DNA of 64,000 nt from Pedobacter sp. KBW06 (GTDB lineage: Bacteria; Bacteroidota; Bacteroidia; Sphingobacteriales; Sphingobacteriaceae). Positions 17,884-25,752 of the stretch are shown piece after piece; the stretch's first letter is position 1, and each line of letters begins with the position of its first letter. The notes beneath the pieces were generated by a model, which was given only the letters and a program-made list of their open reading frames with translations, searched no databases and had not been told where the DNA came from. A program made the position numbers and the translations under genes. Location of the stretch: NCBI RefSeq assembly GCF_003852525.1, contig NZ_QAJL01000001.1, positions 1,389,133 through 1,453,132 of the forward strand, read 5' to 3'.

Positions 17884-20259
17884 TTAGGGTTTATATATTT
17901 CAAAAGTATTGCCAATAAGTTCATGAATGATCAGTGTCTGTGGCAGAATTACCTGGTTCCTGTAGGTAAAAGGAACCCTGCCGAAATTAGCGATCACCTC
18001 CATCTTATCGCCAAATGTGGTTTTCTGAACCTGATGGTCTTTGCTCAGCCAGTCAAATGCTGTCATTTCCAATTTCACGGCTTGTTCATGTGTTTTCGAG
18101 AAAACTTTTACATGCCTGGAAATGACCTCATTAAACTTCAGCCAGCTTTCATCATTAAGATGATACAATGGAGGAACATTAAATAAGATTTCCTTCAATT
18201 CCGTCTGCCTCAGCTCAGAAGGCACTTTCAAACTCCCCCACTCCCAATGATGAGAAGTGATCACGGCATTGTTATAGACCAGTTGAAATAAGGGAATGTT
18301 AAAACGGCTGTCATAATACAGATAACGGTATTCGTCTTTTAGTGCAGCCTGCAGGCCATACCTGTCCGGAACCCCTCCATTATTAGAGAAATATCCTCCG
18401 ATATAGTATTTTGATGTTTTGTTTTTCCTCATGTCCGGGTCATTCCAGGCAATCACAGGAGTTGTCATTCCATGACCATACGCAATGACCTCCGCAGCAA
18501 AATCATTTCCAACTTCCGAACCGACAACCAGTTTATAGGTGTCCCTGATCCAGGCCATTCTTTGCAAACGCGCTTTGATGTCATCCTCCTGACTGCTCAT
18601 TCTTCCGGGCGTATAATCATCCAGACTCTCCCCAGTGGCATCACAATCAATAAACCAGGAGTTGAATACCTTCCCTGTATTGGCCATCACCTCTGCCATC
18701 CTGCTTTTTACTGCAGGCATCGATAAAGCAGGGTTGAGCTTACGGCCCTTGCCTAGAAAACCCAAAGACGGCTTTCCGTTTTTATTCATCACAAAGGCGC
18801 TGGTAAACAATGTGGTATCGGAAAATTTCGCAGTGATCCAGCCTTCTTTTCCGGGTTGATGAATGCTGTGATAGGAATCATAGGGACCGATTAAATAGCC
18901 TTTTGCTACCGCCTTGCCAACAAACTCCGGATGAATCTCGGCAGGCATCCAGTCGTTTAAACCGAGCCATGCTTTTTTTATTCCTGCGCTCTGCATTTCA
19001 TCCAGCATTTTGGGTGCTGCACCTCCCCAGTCTGCTGCCGGACTAAAGACCTCCGGATATGCGGCCCTCAGCAACAGTTGATTTAAGCGGTAAAGTTCCA
19101 TGGCATTCAGCCGGTCAATACCTTTACCGATCAGACTTAAAGCGTCTTTACCCGGATTTACATTGCTCCAGGCCAGTTTATTATAAAAATCCTTCCTCAG
19201 CAGCACTTCATTGATCCCCTGGATCAACCCATTCTTCTGGTACTTCGTGATAAAGTCGTCCTTAACAAAATCGTCCAGCTGTTTTTGAAACTCCCTCCCC
19301 GATTCTCCTCCTGAAAACTGTCTGAACATATTTTTTGTAGGGTTCATTGCCCTATCTTTCAATTGTTCCAGGATCATTTTTTTAAACAGCTTCCAGTTGA
19401 GCACATCATTTGATACCAGGAATTTATCATTCCAGATATAGATATGAGGAGCACCATATAATTTCCGGATATTAGGATTATCTGCAGCTTTTTGCTCCAG
19501 CGTAATGATCTTCCCTTTTTCTTCCCGATATTTTTTATAGGTCTTTGCAATGGTTGTTATACTGTTTGCGGTCAGGTAAATTCTGAAACCATATTGCTTA
19601 TCGGAAACGGTAGCAGGAAATTCATGATTAAAACTCAATCCCAGTATGCCATTATTGTTTGCAAAGTTCAGCTTGTTATTGAACATATTCCGGATCACAT
19701 AAACCAGCGCTTTATCTCCGGTGCCTGCAGCAAAAAACTGCATAGACAAATCCTGAGCGCCACTCAAAGGACCGCTTTTGGTCAGATGGCTGATCCATGC
19801 GGTATCCCTGGCCGGAATGTATTTCCCCTGATGTAAAGGAATCGTGAGGGCATCTATCTTTCCATTCAAAACAGGCCAGGTAAAGTCCGTTGTTTTACCG
19901 GCTTTGATGTTTACCTCTAAAAAATCAGGATGCAATTCCAGCGATACCTGAATCCCTTTTTCAGGATAGTTCCATGAAGCGCTCTTTTCCGCAAATACCA
20001 ATCCGCTTAAGGCTTCTTTTTGAAGCGGGGCCGAAACCGGATACCGCTTTCCATCTGCATCTACGGCCGTAACTGAAAACAATTCCGGATTAACCTCCAT
20101 CTTCTGCGTACCGTTTACCAGGTACAGCAGTTCCTGCTGATTTACATGCTGTCCAAAAGTATCCAGTACAGCAAACAACAGGACCAGCACCATGCTTTTC
20201 CTTCCCAGCCTCTTCAATTTTCTCAATATTTTTTCTTTAGTTATTGTCAAACACTCCAC
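17884..20259 (-). CDS. Putative GH101/GH129-related glycoside hydrolase
   Basis: Up to 791 residues; the frame opens with a GTG at 20259, and the true start is unsure. A basic stretch and hydrophobic core (residues 12-37, ending DTFGQ) form a signal peptide. An N-terminal beta-sandwich (about 40-250) precedes a TIM-barrel-like part. The segment WFIDCDATGE (residues 535-544) looks like the acid-rich nucleophile strand of glycosidases related to GH101/GH129, families known for alpha-N-acetylgalactosaminide cleavage. That family call is from memory of motif and layout and is only moderately sure. The frame overlaps the SMI1/KNR4 gene by 23 nt. Confidence 0.55.
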   Translation of the reverse strand: MECLTITKEKILRKLKRLGRKSMVLVLLFAVLDTFGQHVNQQELLYLVNGTQKMEVNPELFSVTAVDADGKRYPVSAPLQKEALSGLVFAEKSASWNYPEKGIQVSLELHPDFLEVNIKAGKTTDFTWPVLNGKIDALTIPLHQGKYIPARDTAWISHLTKSGPLSGAQDLSMQFFAAGTGDKALVYVIRNMFNNKLNFANNNGILGLSFNHEFPATVSDKQYGFRIYLTANSITTIAKTYKKYREEKGKIITLEQKAADNPNIRKLYGAPHIYIWNDKFLVSNDVLNWKLFKKMILEQLKDRAMNPTKNMFRQFSGGESGREFQKQLDDFVKDDFITKYQKNGLIQGINEVLLRKDFYNKLAWSNVNPGKDALSLIGKGIDRLNAMELYRLNQLLLRAAYPEVFSPAADWGGAAPKMLDEMQSAGIKKAWLGLNDWMPAEIHPEFVGKAVAKGYLIGPYDSYHSIHQPGKEGWITAKFSDTTLFTSAFVMNKNGKPSLGFLGKGRKLNPALSMPAVKSRMAEVMANTGKVFNSWFIDCDATGESLDDYTPGRMSSQEDDIKARLQRMAWIRDTYKLVVGSEVGNDFAAEVIAYGHGMTTPVIAWNDPDMRKNKTSKYYIGGYFSNNGGVPDRYGLQAALKDEYRYLYYDSRFNIPLFQLVYNNAVITSHHWEWGSLKVPSELRQTELKEILFNVPPLYHLNDESWLKFNEVISRHVKVFSKTHEQAVKLEMTAFDWLSKDHQVQKTTFGDKMEVIANFGRVPFTYRNQVILPQTLIIHELIGNTFEIYKP

Positions 20260-20848
20260 ACCAGATTTCGTAATGCTTACCTGCCCATTTCTTCATTTTT
20301 GGGAAGTACCATTTTGCGGCACCCTGTGCCAAACAGAATCCTTTATCATCATCAACGATTCCTTCCTCCTCAAAATTGCTCAGGGCATGATGTAATGCGG
20401 CACTGCAGAGCAGAAATTGCGCAAAATTATCTGCAATTACATCTCCGTAATCCCAATTTCCGGCTCCGTGTTCCAATCTTAAAATACCATTTTCCGGCGC
20501 ATCCATATTTATAAGGATGGGGTCTGCTCCTTCGTCGGCAAAAAGGAAAGAGCCTTTATCCCAATCTTCCAGTTCTGATTTCGCAGCCGAATCATAATTG
20601 TATCCATCCTGAACATACTTTAAGTTGTCAATGCCATATACCACTATTGGGTTTCCGGCAGTCAGGAAATAAAAATCCTCAGCAGGTGTATAGCTGCTGA
20701 TGTATTTTCTTAAGTCTTCCGGCAATGTGCGGCCAAACTCTTTTTCCAGTCTTTCGATATGCTCAGCATGATCTGATAGCCCAAAAGGCAATTCCTCTTC
20801 ATCGTTCCAGAACTTTTTTATTTCTTCAATAGCAGCTTCTATAGTCAT
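20237..20848 (-). CDS. SMI1/KNR4 (SUKH) family protein
   Basis: 203 residues from ATG at 20848; the frame is open for 36 nt further upstream, but only from a TTG. The segment IERLEKEFGRTLPEDLRKYI matches the SMI1/KNR4 opening helix pair, and LFADEGADPILINMD is the typical strand set with the family's acidic patch. SUKH proteins often act as immunity proteins against contact-delivered nuclease or other toxins, but many are orphan. No toxin gene is next to it. A promoter box TATGTTTG lies at 20882-20889. It is followed by the glycosidase-like gene with a 23-nt overlap. Confidence 0.75.
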   Translation of the reverse strand: MTIEAAIEEIKKFWNDEEELPFGLSDHAEHIERLEKEFGRTLPEDLRKYISSYTPAEDFYFLTAGNPIVVYGIDNLKYVQDGYNYDSAAKSELEDWDKGSFLFADEGADPILINMDAPENGILRLEHGAGNWDYGDVIADNFAQFLLCSAALHHALSNFEEEGIVDDDKGFCLAQGAAKWYFPKMKKWAGKHYEIWCGVFDNN

Positions 20849-20881
20849 ATTAAATTTATTTTCATAGGTTTCTATACCCGA

Positions 20882-20889
20882 CAAACATA
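20882..20889 (-). promoter_or_regulatory. Bacteroidota -7 promoter box (TATGTTTG)
   Basis: An exact TAnnTTTG match on the minus strand, 33 nt upstream of the SMI1/KNR4 start. No clear -33 TTTG box is seen at the expected distance. Confidence 0.5.
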
Positions 20890-20936
20890 CATTATTCAGA
20901 AAAACATATTACTATATTTACCCAAAGGTTAATTTA

Positions 20937-21917
20937 ATGAAGGAAGTTATTCACCAGTATGGGGTAGAATTGGATTGGGTAGCAGGTCTTGCTGCTCAGC
21001 TGAATGGCCATGTGGAAGGAAACCGCATCATCATTCCCGATGAGGTCCATCCGGGAAACCGCTATGTACTTCCCATTAATGAATCTTTAACCGCCTTTAT
21101 TATTGATGTCAGGTACCGGCAGGATGTTGTCTTTAAATTAAGAAACACCAGGAGTGATTTTGTTGGCCTCTATTTCAACCTCACTGAAGGAGACTCCATT
21201 CATATCCTTGATGAGGTGTCCAGAACTGCCGGACGATGGGGCTATAACCTGGCCATATTTGATGCAGAGATGCAGGGCGATTTCCAGGTTAAAGCGGACT
21301 GTATCACCTATATGATTGCCATTTTTATCAAAAAAACGGCTTTAAAGCAATACGTTTCAAATATTCCTCAACATCAGCAGCTGGTAGAATCCATATTTAA
21401 CCCGAAACTCAATACCATTGTGCGTTTTGACCGCATGAGCAATCAGGCCTGGTGGCTGATGAATGAATTGCGAAAAGCCTCACCGGAAGGCCCTTTATAC
21501 GATGTTTTTGTCACAGGAACAGTCTATGGTTTAATTGGGGATTATATGGATCAGCTCATTAGCCAGGAAATCATCATCGAACAGGTGATTGCAGAAGATG
21601 TAGTGAATATCGTTAATTCACAGGCTTTTTTAATCGAAAACATTGAAAACGCTTTCCCCGGAATAGCAGAGCTCTCGTCTAAGGCAATGATGTCGGAAAC
21701 AAAGTATAAAAAGCTCTTTAAAAAGATGACTGGCGTAAGTCCCAATGCCTTTTTCCTGAGCAACAAGCTTTCTTTTGCGAAAGAAGTGCTGGAAACAGGC
21801 AATTATACCATTGCAGAAATCGCAGACCGGTTTAACTTTTTCGGTGCTTCACACTTCATTGAACAATTTAAAAACTCCTATGGTGTTCCTCCGAAGGAGT
21901 ACCTGACCCAATTATAA
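20937..21917 (+). CDS. AraC family transcriptional regulator (first of a tandem pair)
   Basis: 326 residues. The first 220 or so have no recognised sensing fold but resemble the next gene (an early IIIP..V/PEGI segment, then a hydrophobic strand with Asp and a FNLTEGD-like turn). The last 100 residues are the AraC double helix-turn-helix, with KKMTGVSPNAFFLSNKL in the first half and TIAEIADRFNFFGASHFIEQFK in the second. It is 2 nt before the next regulator gene, so the two are one transcript. Targets are not apparent from context. Confidence 0.9.
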   Translation: MKEVIHQYGVELDWVAGLAAQLNGHVEGNRIIIPDEVHPGNRYVLPINESLTAFIIDVRYRQDVVFKLRNTRSDFVGLYFNLTEGDSIHILDEVSRTAGRWGYNLAIFDAEMQGDFQVKADCITYMIAIFIKKTALKQYVSNIPQHQQLVESIFNPKLNTIVRFDRMSNQAWWLMNELRKASPEGPLYDVFVTGTVYGLIGDYMDQLISQEIIIEQVIAEDVVNIVNSQAFLIENIENAFPGIAELSSKAMMSETKYKKLFKKMTGVSPNAFFLSNKLSFAKEVLETGNYTIAEIADRFNFFGASHFIEQFKNSYGVPPKEYLTQL

Positions 21918-21919
21918 CC

Positions 21920-22930
21920 ATGACGACCGAAAGAATCGAGTTTTTCTACCACTATACGATGGGCCCGGAATGGCAGCAACAGATCGTTGATCAGTTGGGT
22001 GCAAGCCTGACCGACAATAAGATCATGATCATGCCGGAAGGGATCGCATCGGGAGGTTCCATCTTTCTGGAAGTATTGCCAGGCTTATCCGTACTGCTGC
22101 TGGACATGACCTTTCGGGTTCCCGTAGCCATTACCAGGGTTCCAACGGACCACAACTATTACATGGTCTATTTTGATATTGGCGATGAGATCACCACTCA
22201 TATCGTAGAGGATAGCATTCATAAAGCCGGATACCATTCGAAGTTGGGCATGAGTTTCATGGATGCCAGTTCAAAAGGAACGATCATGCCACCGGTTGGA
22301 GAACGTTCTTATAGTTTAAGGTTATTTATCGCGAAGCATTATTTAAAAGAACTGGGCGCTTCTACAAGAGAGCTTTCGGTCAACAATCAATTATTTGACG
22401 AGACAAAAAACACCTTATTCTTCTATAGTCACATTGACAGCAGAAGTAAAGTACTTTTAAACAACCTGAAAGAGCAGCCTTTTACCAATCCGTCTTTCGA
22501 ACTAAAACTGAAAAGCACGGCCTTATACCTGTTGGGTTATCTGGTAGAGCGGGTCAGTCGGTTTGAGCCTATCATCAATAAACTCTCCCAACAGGACATC
22601 GACAATGTGCTGAAAACCTCCCAATACCTGCTGGATCACCTGCTCGATGAATTTCCGGGATTACAGAAAATGGCAGATCTCGCGGGAATGTCTGTTTCTA
22701 AATATAAAATACTGTTTAAGAAAATGCTCAAGGAAAGCCCGAACAACTTTTTCTTAAATGAGAAACTGCTGCTGGCCCAAAAGCTATTGCAAAGCGGCGA
22801 CTTTAACAGCGTTCAGGAAATTGCCTACGAACTGGGATACAGCAGTCCGAATTACTTTGCCAAAGTATATAAGAAGATGTTTGGACTTTTACCCGCTGAA
22901 GTTTTGGTAAAAGCAGCATTGATGGGATAA
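21920..22930 (+). CDS. AraC family transcriptional regulator (second of a tandem pair)
   Basis: 336 residues, a paralogue of the gene immediately upstream. The C-terminal double helix-turn-helix is clear (LADLAGMSVSKYKILFKKML and SVQEIAYELGYSSPNYFAKV followed by KKMFGLLPAEVL). The N-terminal part has alternating hydrophobic strands such as LSVLLLDMTFRVPVAI, probably a small sensing domain. The ATG is 2 nt past the upstream stop. Two tandem AraC proteins suggest duplication followed by divergence, or a pair acting together. Confidence 0.9.
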   Translation: MTTERIEFFYHYTMGPEWQQQIVDQLGASLTDNKIMIMPEGIASGGSIFLEVLPGLSVLLLDMTFRVPVAITRVPTDHNYYMVYFDIGDEITTHIVEDSIHKAGYHSKLGMSFMDASSKGTIMPPVGERSYSLRLFIAKHYLKELGASTRELSVNNQLFDETKNTLFFYSHIDSRSKVLLNNLKEQPFTNPSFELKLKSTALYLLGYLVERVSRFEPIINKLSQQDIDNVLKTSQYLLDHLLDEFPGLQKMADLAGMSVSKYKILFKKMLKESPNNFFLNEKLLLAQKLLQSGDFNSVQEIAYELGYSSPNYFAKVYKKMFGLLPAEVLVKAALMG

Positions 22931-22954
22931 TCCGGATTGGCTTATAAAGAAGAA

Positions 22955-22981
22955 GCAGGCATGCCCTAAGGCATAACCTGC
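22955..22981 (-). terminator. Weak intrinsic terminator or stem-loop
   Basis: Arms GCAGG and CCTGC with an inner ATGCC/GGCAT stem. On the minus strand it is followed by TTCTTCTTT, so it could end the small lipoprotein gene at 23021. In the plus direction there is no T run. Confidence 0.4.
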
Positions 22982-23020
22982 AATCCCCCCTCTACTAATC
23001 GATAAAGAAACCCCTATAGG

Positions 23021-23470
23021 TTATTTTTGCATGCTGAATACCAGGTAACCTTTATCTTTGGTATGGATAATTACGTTTCTACCTTTGTTTTCAAACTGTT
23101 GTCCAAGTTCTAAAAACTGAACAACCTTCATATCATTCTCTCCCGGGGCAATTTTAGAGGTAGAGATTTTTACATCCTTCAATCCATCCTTATCGCTTAC
23201 GGTATAACTTCCGCTCAATTGAATATTTTCAGGTTTACCTGAGACGTTTGCAGTTTGTTTTGCCTGATCAAACGTAAGGCTTAGACCACTTACCGGAAAT
23301 TCAACCGTTGCGGAATCTTTTCCCTGAGCATTAAGCTGATGCATTTCAATTAAACGGTATTGTCCTTTTGGAAGTGCTGCGCCATCTCCCGGATTTTGAT
23401 CATTGTCTTTTTTACATGCGGTAAATGCTGCTGCTATAACTACTAGTGTTGCTAAAAATTGGGTTTTCAT
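23021..23470 (-). CDS. Small lipoprotein, unknown function (lipocalin-like?)
   Basis: 149 residues with a lipoprotein signal (AAAFTACKK, Cys19). The mature part is about 125 residues of predicted strands, beginning GQYRLIEMHQLNAQGKD and ending FENKGRNVIIHTKDKGYLVF. A strand-rich protein of this size recalls the lipocalin-like or META-type lipoproteins of Bacteroidota, but no signature decides it. It is monocistronic or paired loosely with the small gene upstream at 23547. Confidence 0.75.
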   Translation of the reverse strand: MKTQFLATLVVIAAAFTACKKDNDQNPGDGAALPKGQYRLIEMHQLNAQGKDSATVEFPVSGLSLTFDQAKQTANVSGKPENIQLSGSYTVSDKDGLKDVKISTSKIAPGENDMKVVQFLELGQQFENKGRNVIIHTKDKGYLVFSMQK

Positions 23471-23546
23471 AATGTTCTTTTTTTAAATTATTTATTGTTT
23501 ATATATCAGTTGTGTGTTGTGTTTCATTTTTCATACCTGCCGGAGT

Positions 23547-23786
23547 TTACTCCAGGCCGAGGTAGTTTGCTATCAATTGCTGATCAGTTTCCGGTTTGCT
23601 TGAAATGGATAAGGAGGTACTCTCTCCAATACAAATCACCCGCTTCCTTCCTTTTTCTTTAACCACGACAAAAAAACCGGCACTCTCTACTTCGTTGTCT
23701 TTTCCCGCCACCTCTGCATGAATGAGCTCAGATGGAAATAAAATGGGGTTTCCTTTAACGACGATATACTTTCTTAGTGACAACAT
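23547..23786 (-). CDS. Small protein of unknown function (79 aa)
   Basis: ATG at 23786 begins 79 residues with alternating hydrophobic strands (GFFVVVKEKGRKRVICIGES), no signal peptide and no membrane segment. Codon use and length look like a real gene, and it sits in an otherwise empty gap, but I recognise no family. A TTG 12 nt upstream is the only alternative start. Confidence 0.5.
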   Translation of the reverse strand: MLSLRKYIVVKGNPILFPSELIHAEVAGKDNEVESAGFFVVVKEKGRKRVICIGESTSLSISSKPETDQQLIANYLGLE

Positions 23787-23886
23787 ATTTTGTTTCAATT
23801 ATTTATGATACAAAAGTACGGTCGGCCCTGATCAGCAAGGGGTAGGATCAGACATTTAACTATTAAAATAAGACCAAATGAGATCT

Positions 23887-23894
23887 TATCTTTG
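23887..23894 (+). promoter_or_regulatory. Bacteroidota -7 promoter box (TATCTTTG), leaderless arrangement
   Basis: An exact TAnnTTTG box ends 5 nt before the ATG of the chorismate mutase gene. Transcription normally starts a few bases after this box, so the mRNA would begin at or next to the start codon. Confidence 0.65.
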
Positions 23895-23899
23895 TGTTT

Positions 23900-24202
23900 A
23901 TGAAGAACGCAGCAGCATGTGAAAACATGGAAGAAATCCGCGGGGAGATTGATCAGCTAGACAAACAGGTGATCCATCTGATAGGCCAGCGCTATAAATA
24001 TGTGCAGGCGGCCGCAAAGTTTAAAAAGGATGAAAACTCAGTAAAAGCACCGGAAAGGTTTAAAAGCATGCTGGAGAAAAGAAGAGAATGGGCGATACAG
24101 GAAGGCCTTTCTCCTGATGCCATAGAAAAGATGTTCCGCGATCTGGTCAACTATTTCATTTCCGAAGAACTGAAAACCTGGAAAAAAGAAGGGTCTTCCT
24201 GA
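23900..24202 (+). CDS. Chorismate mutase (AroQ type), possibly isochorismate-pyruvate lyase-like
   Basis: 100 residues from ATG at 23900, preferred over a GTG 6 nt earlier because of the promoter spacing. The all-helical AroQ fold is seen: an opening helix EIRGEIDQLDKQVIHLIGQR, then YVQAAAKFKKDE, then a C-terminal helix with LVNYFISEEL. The Lys in KFKK and the Arg of the first helix are in active-site positions. It may convert chorismate to prephenate, or isochorismate to salicylate and pyruvate as PchB does; the VKAPERFKSMLEKRREWA segment is closer to the PchB side of the family. It overlaps the next gene by 1 nt. Confidence 0.75.
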   Translation: MKNAAACENMEEIRGEIDQLDKQVIHLIGQRYKYVQAAAKFKKDENSVKAPERFKSMLEKRREWAIQEGLSPDAIEKMFRDLVNYFISEELKTWKKEGSS

Positions 24203-24543
24203 TGATTGCTAAAAACCGCTCATTGAAGACCAAAGTAGGGATTGCGCTTTGCTTTGTATTGCTGTCCGGCTGCTTTCTCCTAAATGCCAATGCAGTTGCC
24301 AACCTATGGTCAGTTGCCACAGGGAGAGGTTACCTCATTCCCGAAGAAAGTTCCATGACCAGGTTCAGGGTTACTCAAATGAACAGAGGATCCGGAGAAT
24401 ACTGGCTTTACGCAGAAGATGAAAACAACTATTATACGATGATGGAAAAATCAGGCACAAAGCCTTACCTGTCCTTCTCTAAAGAGAAAGCTGCAAACTG
24501 CCTTCATTTCGACAAGTTTGAGGTTAAAACCTGGTGCAACTAA
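24202..24543 (+). CDS. Small exported or membrane protein, unknown function
   Basis: 113 residues. A hydrophobic segment at residues 12-32 (VGIALCFVLLSGCFLLNANA) is either an uncleaved anchor or a signal peptide. The rest is a short soluble domain ending in CHFDKFEVKTWCN-like cysteines (two Cys near the C-terminus). The ATG overlaps the stop of the chorismate mutase gene (TGATG), so the pair is translationally coupled. I do not recognise a family. Confidence 0.6.
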   Translation: MIAKNRSLKTKVGIALCFVLLSGCFLLNANAVANLWSVATGRGYLIPEESSMTRFRVTQMNRGSGEYWLYAEDENNYYTMMEKSGTKPYLSFSKEKAANCLHFDKFEVKTWCN

Positions 24544-24559
24544 AAAAATTAAAAGAAAT

Positions 24560-25393
24560 TCAGGAAGGGGCCTTTCTGTTCTTTAGTGCTTCCAGAAACC
24601 AAAGTCTGTTCCGTTCATGTGTAATCTTTGGCGCTGGAATTATGGGTTCTTCCCGGTTTTCCGATCCTTTAGAAATGGGTATACTTTTTCTTTCTACTGT
24701 TGTTTTCTCTTCGGCAGGCTGTTGATTTTCAGTCTCAATTTCCGGGGATTTCTGAACAACCGCAGCGATCGAGCCTACATATACACTGTCTGATACTTTT
24801 GTTCCTACAGCATTAACAAAGGAAATATAGGCTTCCATATGTGCATCTTTAAAACTCCATTCAATAGGTAACAGGTCTCTGCCGTCACTGCGCTTTGATC
24901 CACTTGGATGATAGCTCATTTCGCCCAGTTCAGGGAAACAAACCAATAACATTACACGATCGTGTTTCTGTTCGTTGGATACGCAGGAGGGGTCCCATGT
25001 AAATAAGAGTCCCTCCTCAGTTCTTTCCATCTGAGGTTGTTTCGCAACCGCGAGGTTTCCCTTGCTGACCAATACCTTACTGTAATCCATACTGATGTCT
25101 GGATATTCTCCCTTAAGGGCATTCATTTTATTATAAGAAACCGCCTCATTATAGGCATTTCTATTTGTCCCTGCCACCTCAAACCGAAACCCTACCTGAA
25201 TAAAAGGGAGTGCCGGCTGCAAAAACCGGTTCACAACCGTCATCTTTTCACAGTTTGCTTTCCTTGCCGGGGTTAAGGGTTTCTCGCTCTTGCCAATCTG
25301 CCTCATGACGTTCTGTCCTTTGAGTACATAGCCTACCAAATTTCCGACCCTTCCATGGAGCACTCCAAAGGGGCCACCTATTAATTTTCCCAT
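24560..25393 (-). CDS. DUF6266 family protein
   Basis: 277 residues. The opening GKLIGGPFGVLHGRVGNLVG followed by WKG/YVLKGQNVMR-type sequence and QPALPFIQVGF is the pattern I associate with DUF6266, a family found in Bacteroidota and of unknown function. The C-terminal 75 residues are a charged, probably disordered tail (EIETENQQPAEEKTTVERKS) that most members lack, as far as I know. No signal peptide. It stands alone on the minus strand. Confidence 0.75.
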   Translation of the reverse strand: MGKLIGGPFGVLHGRVGNLVGYVLKGQNVMRQIGKSEKPLTPARKANCEKMTVVNRFLQPALPFIQVGFRFEVAGTNRNAYNEAVSYNKMNALKGEYPDISMDYSKVLVSKGNLAVAKQPQMERTEEGLLFTWDPSCVSNEQKHDRVMLLVCFPELGEMSYHPSGSKRSDGRDLLPIEWSFKDAHMEAYISFVNAVGTKVSDSVYVGSIAAVVQKSPEIETENQQPAEEKTTVERKSIPISKGSENREEPIIPAPKITHERNRLWFLEALKNRKAPS

Positions 25394-25752
25394 AATTTTG
25401 TTTTTTAATTCGTTAATAAAAATTATTTTACTGAATATACGAAATCAATACCACATCCGGTTAATTTGAGTTAGCCTCCCCGGCACCCGCCAATAGGGAT
25501 CAACAGACCATCCACAGATCCTCAGAACCAATCAAGGATCAATCAACCCCCTATTACCGGTCTATTGTAAATCAATTGGAGGTAAACGCACGGTAAAAGC
25601 AATTGAAGGACACCCATCTCTGGAAAATCCGACAAAAAACTACCATATAAGTATAATAAAGTTGTTTTACCAGAGATTTTTGTATCTAAGCGGCTGAACC
25701 CTGAAAATTCGTGTAATTTTTTTGTTATATTGCTATATAAACCTACAACCTT
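25394..25752. other. Intergenic region with an inverted repeat upstream of the second TonB receptor
   Basis: 359 nt without a gene. It holds an inverted repeat, ATCTCTGG at 25616-25623 and CCAGAGAT at 25670-25677, 46 nt apart, about 75 nt before the receptor start, and two CAATTG(G/A)AGG direct copies near 25573 and 25601. The promoter was not identified with certainty. The repeats may be an operator or a 5' leader stem. Confidence 0.4.
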
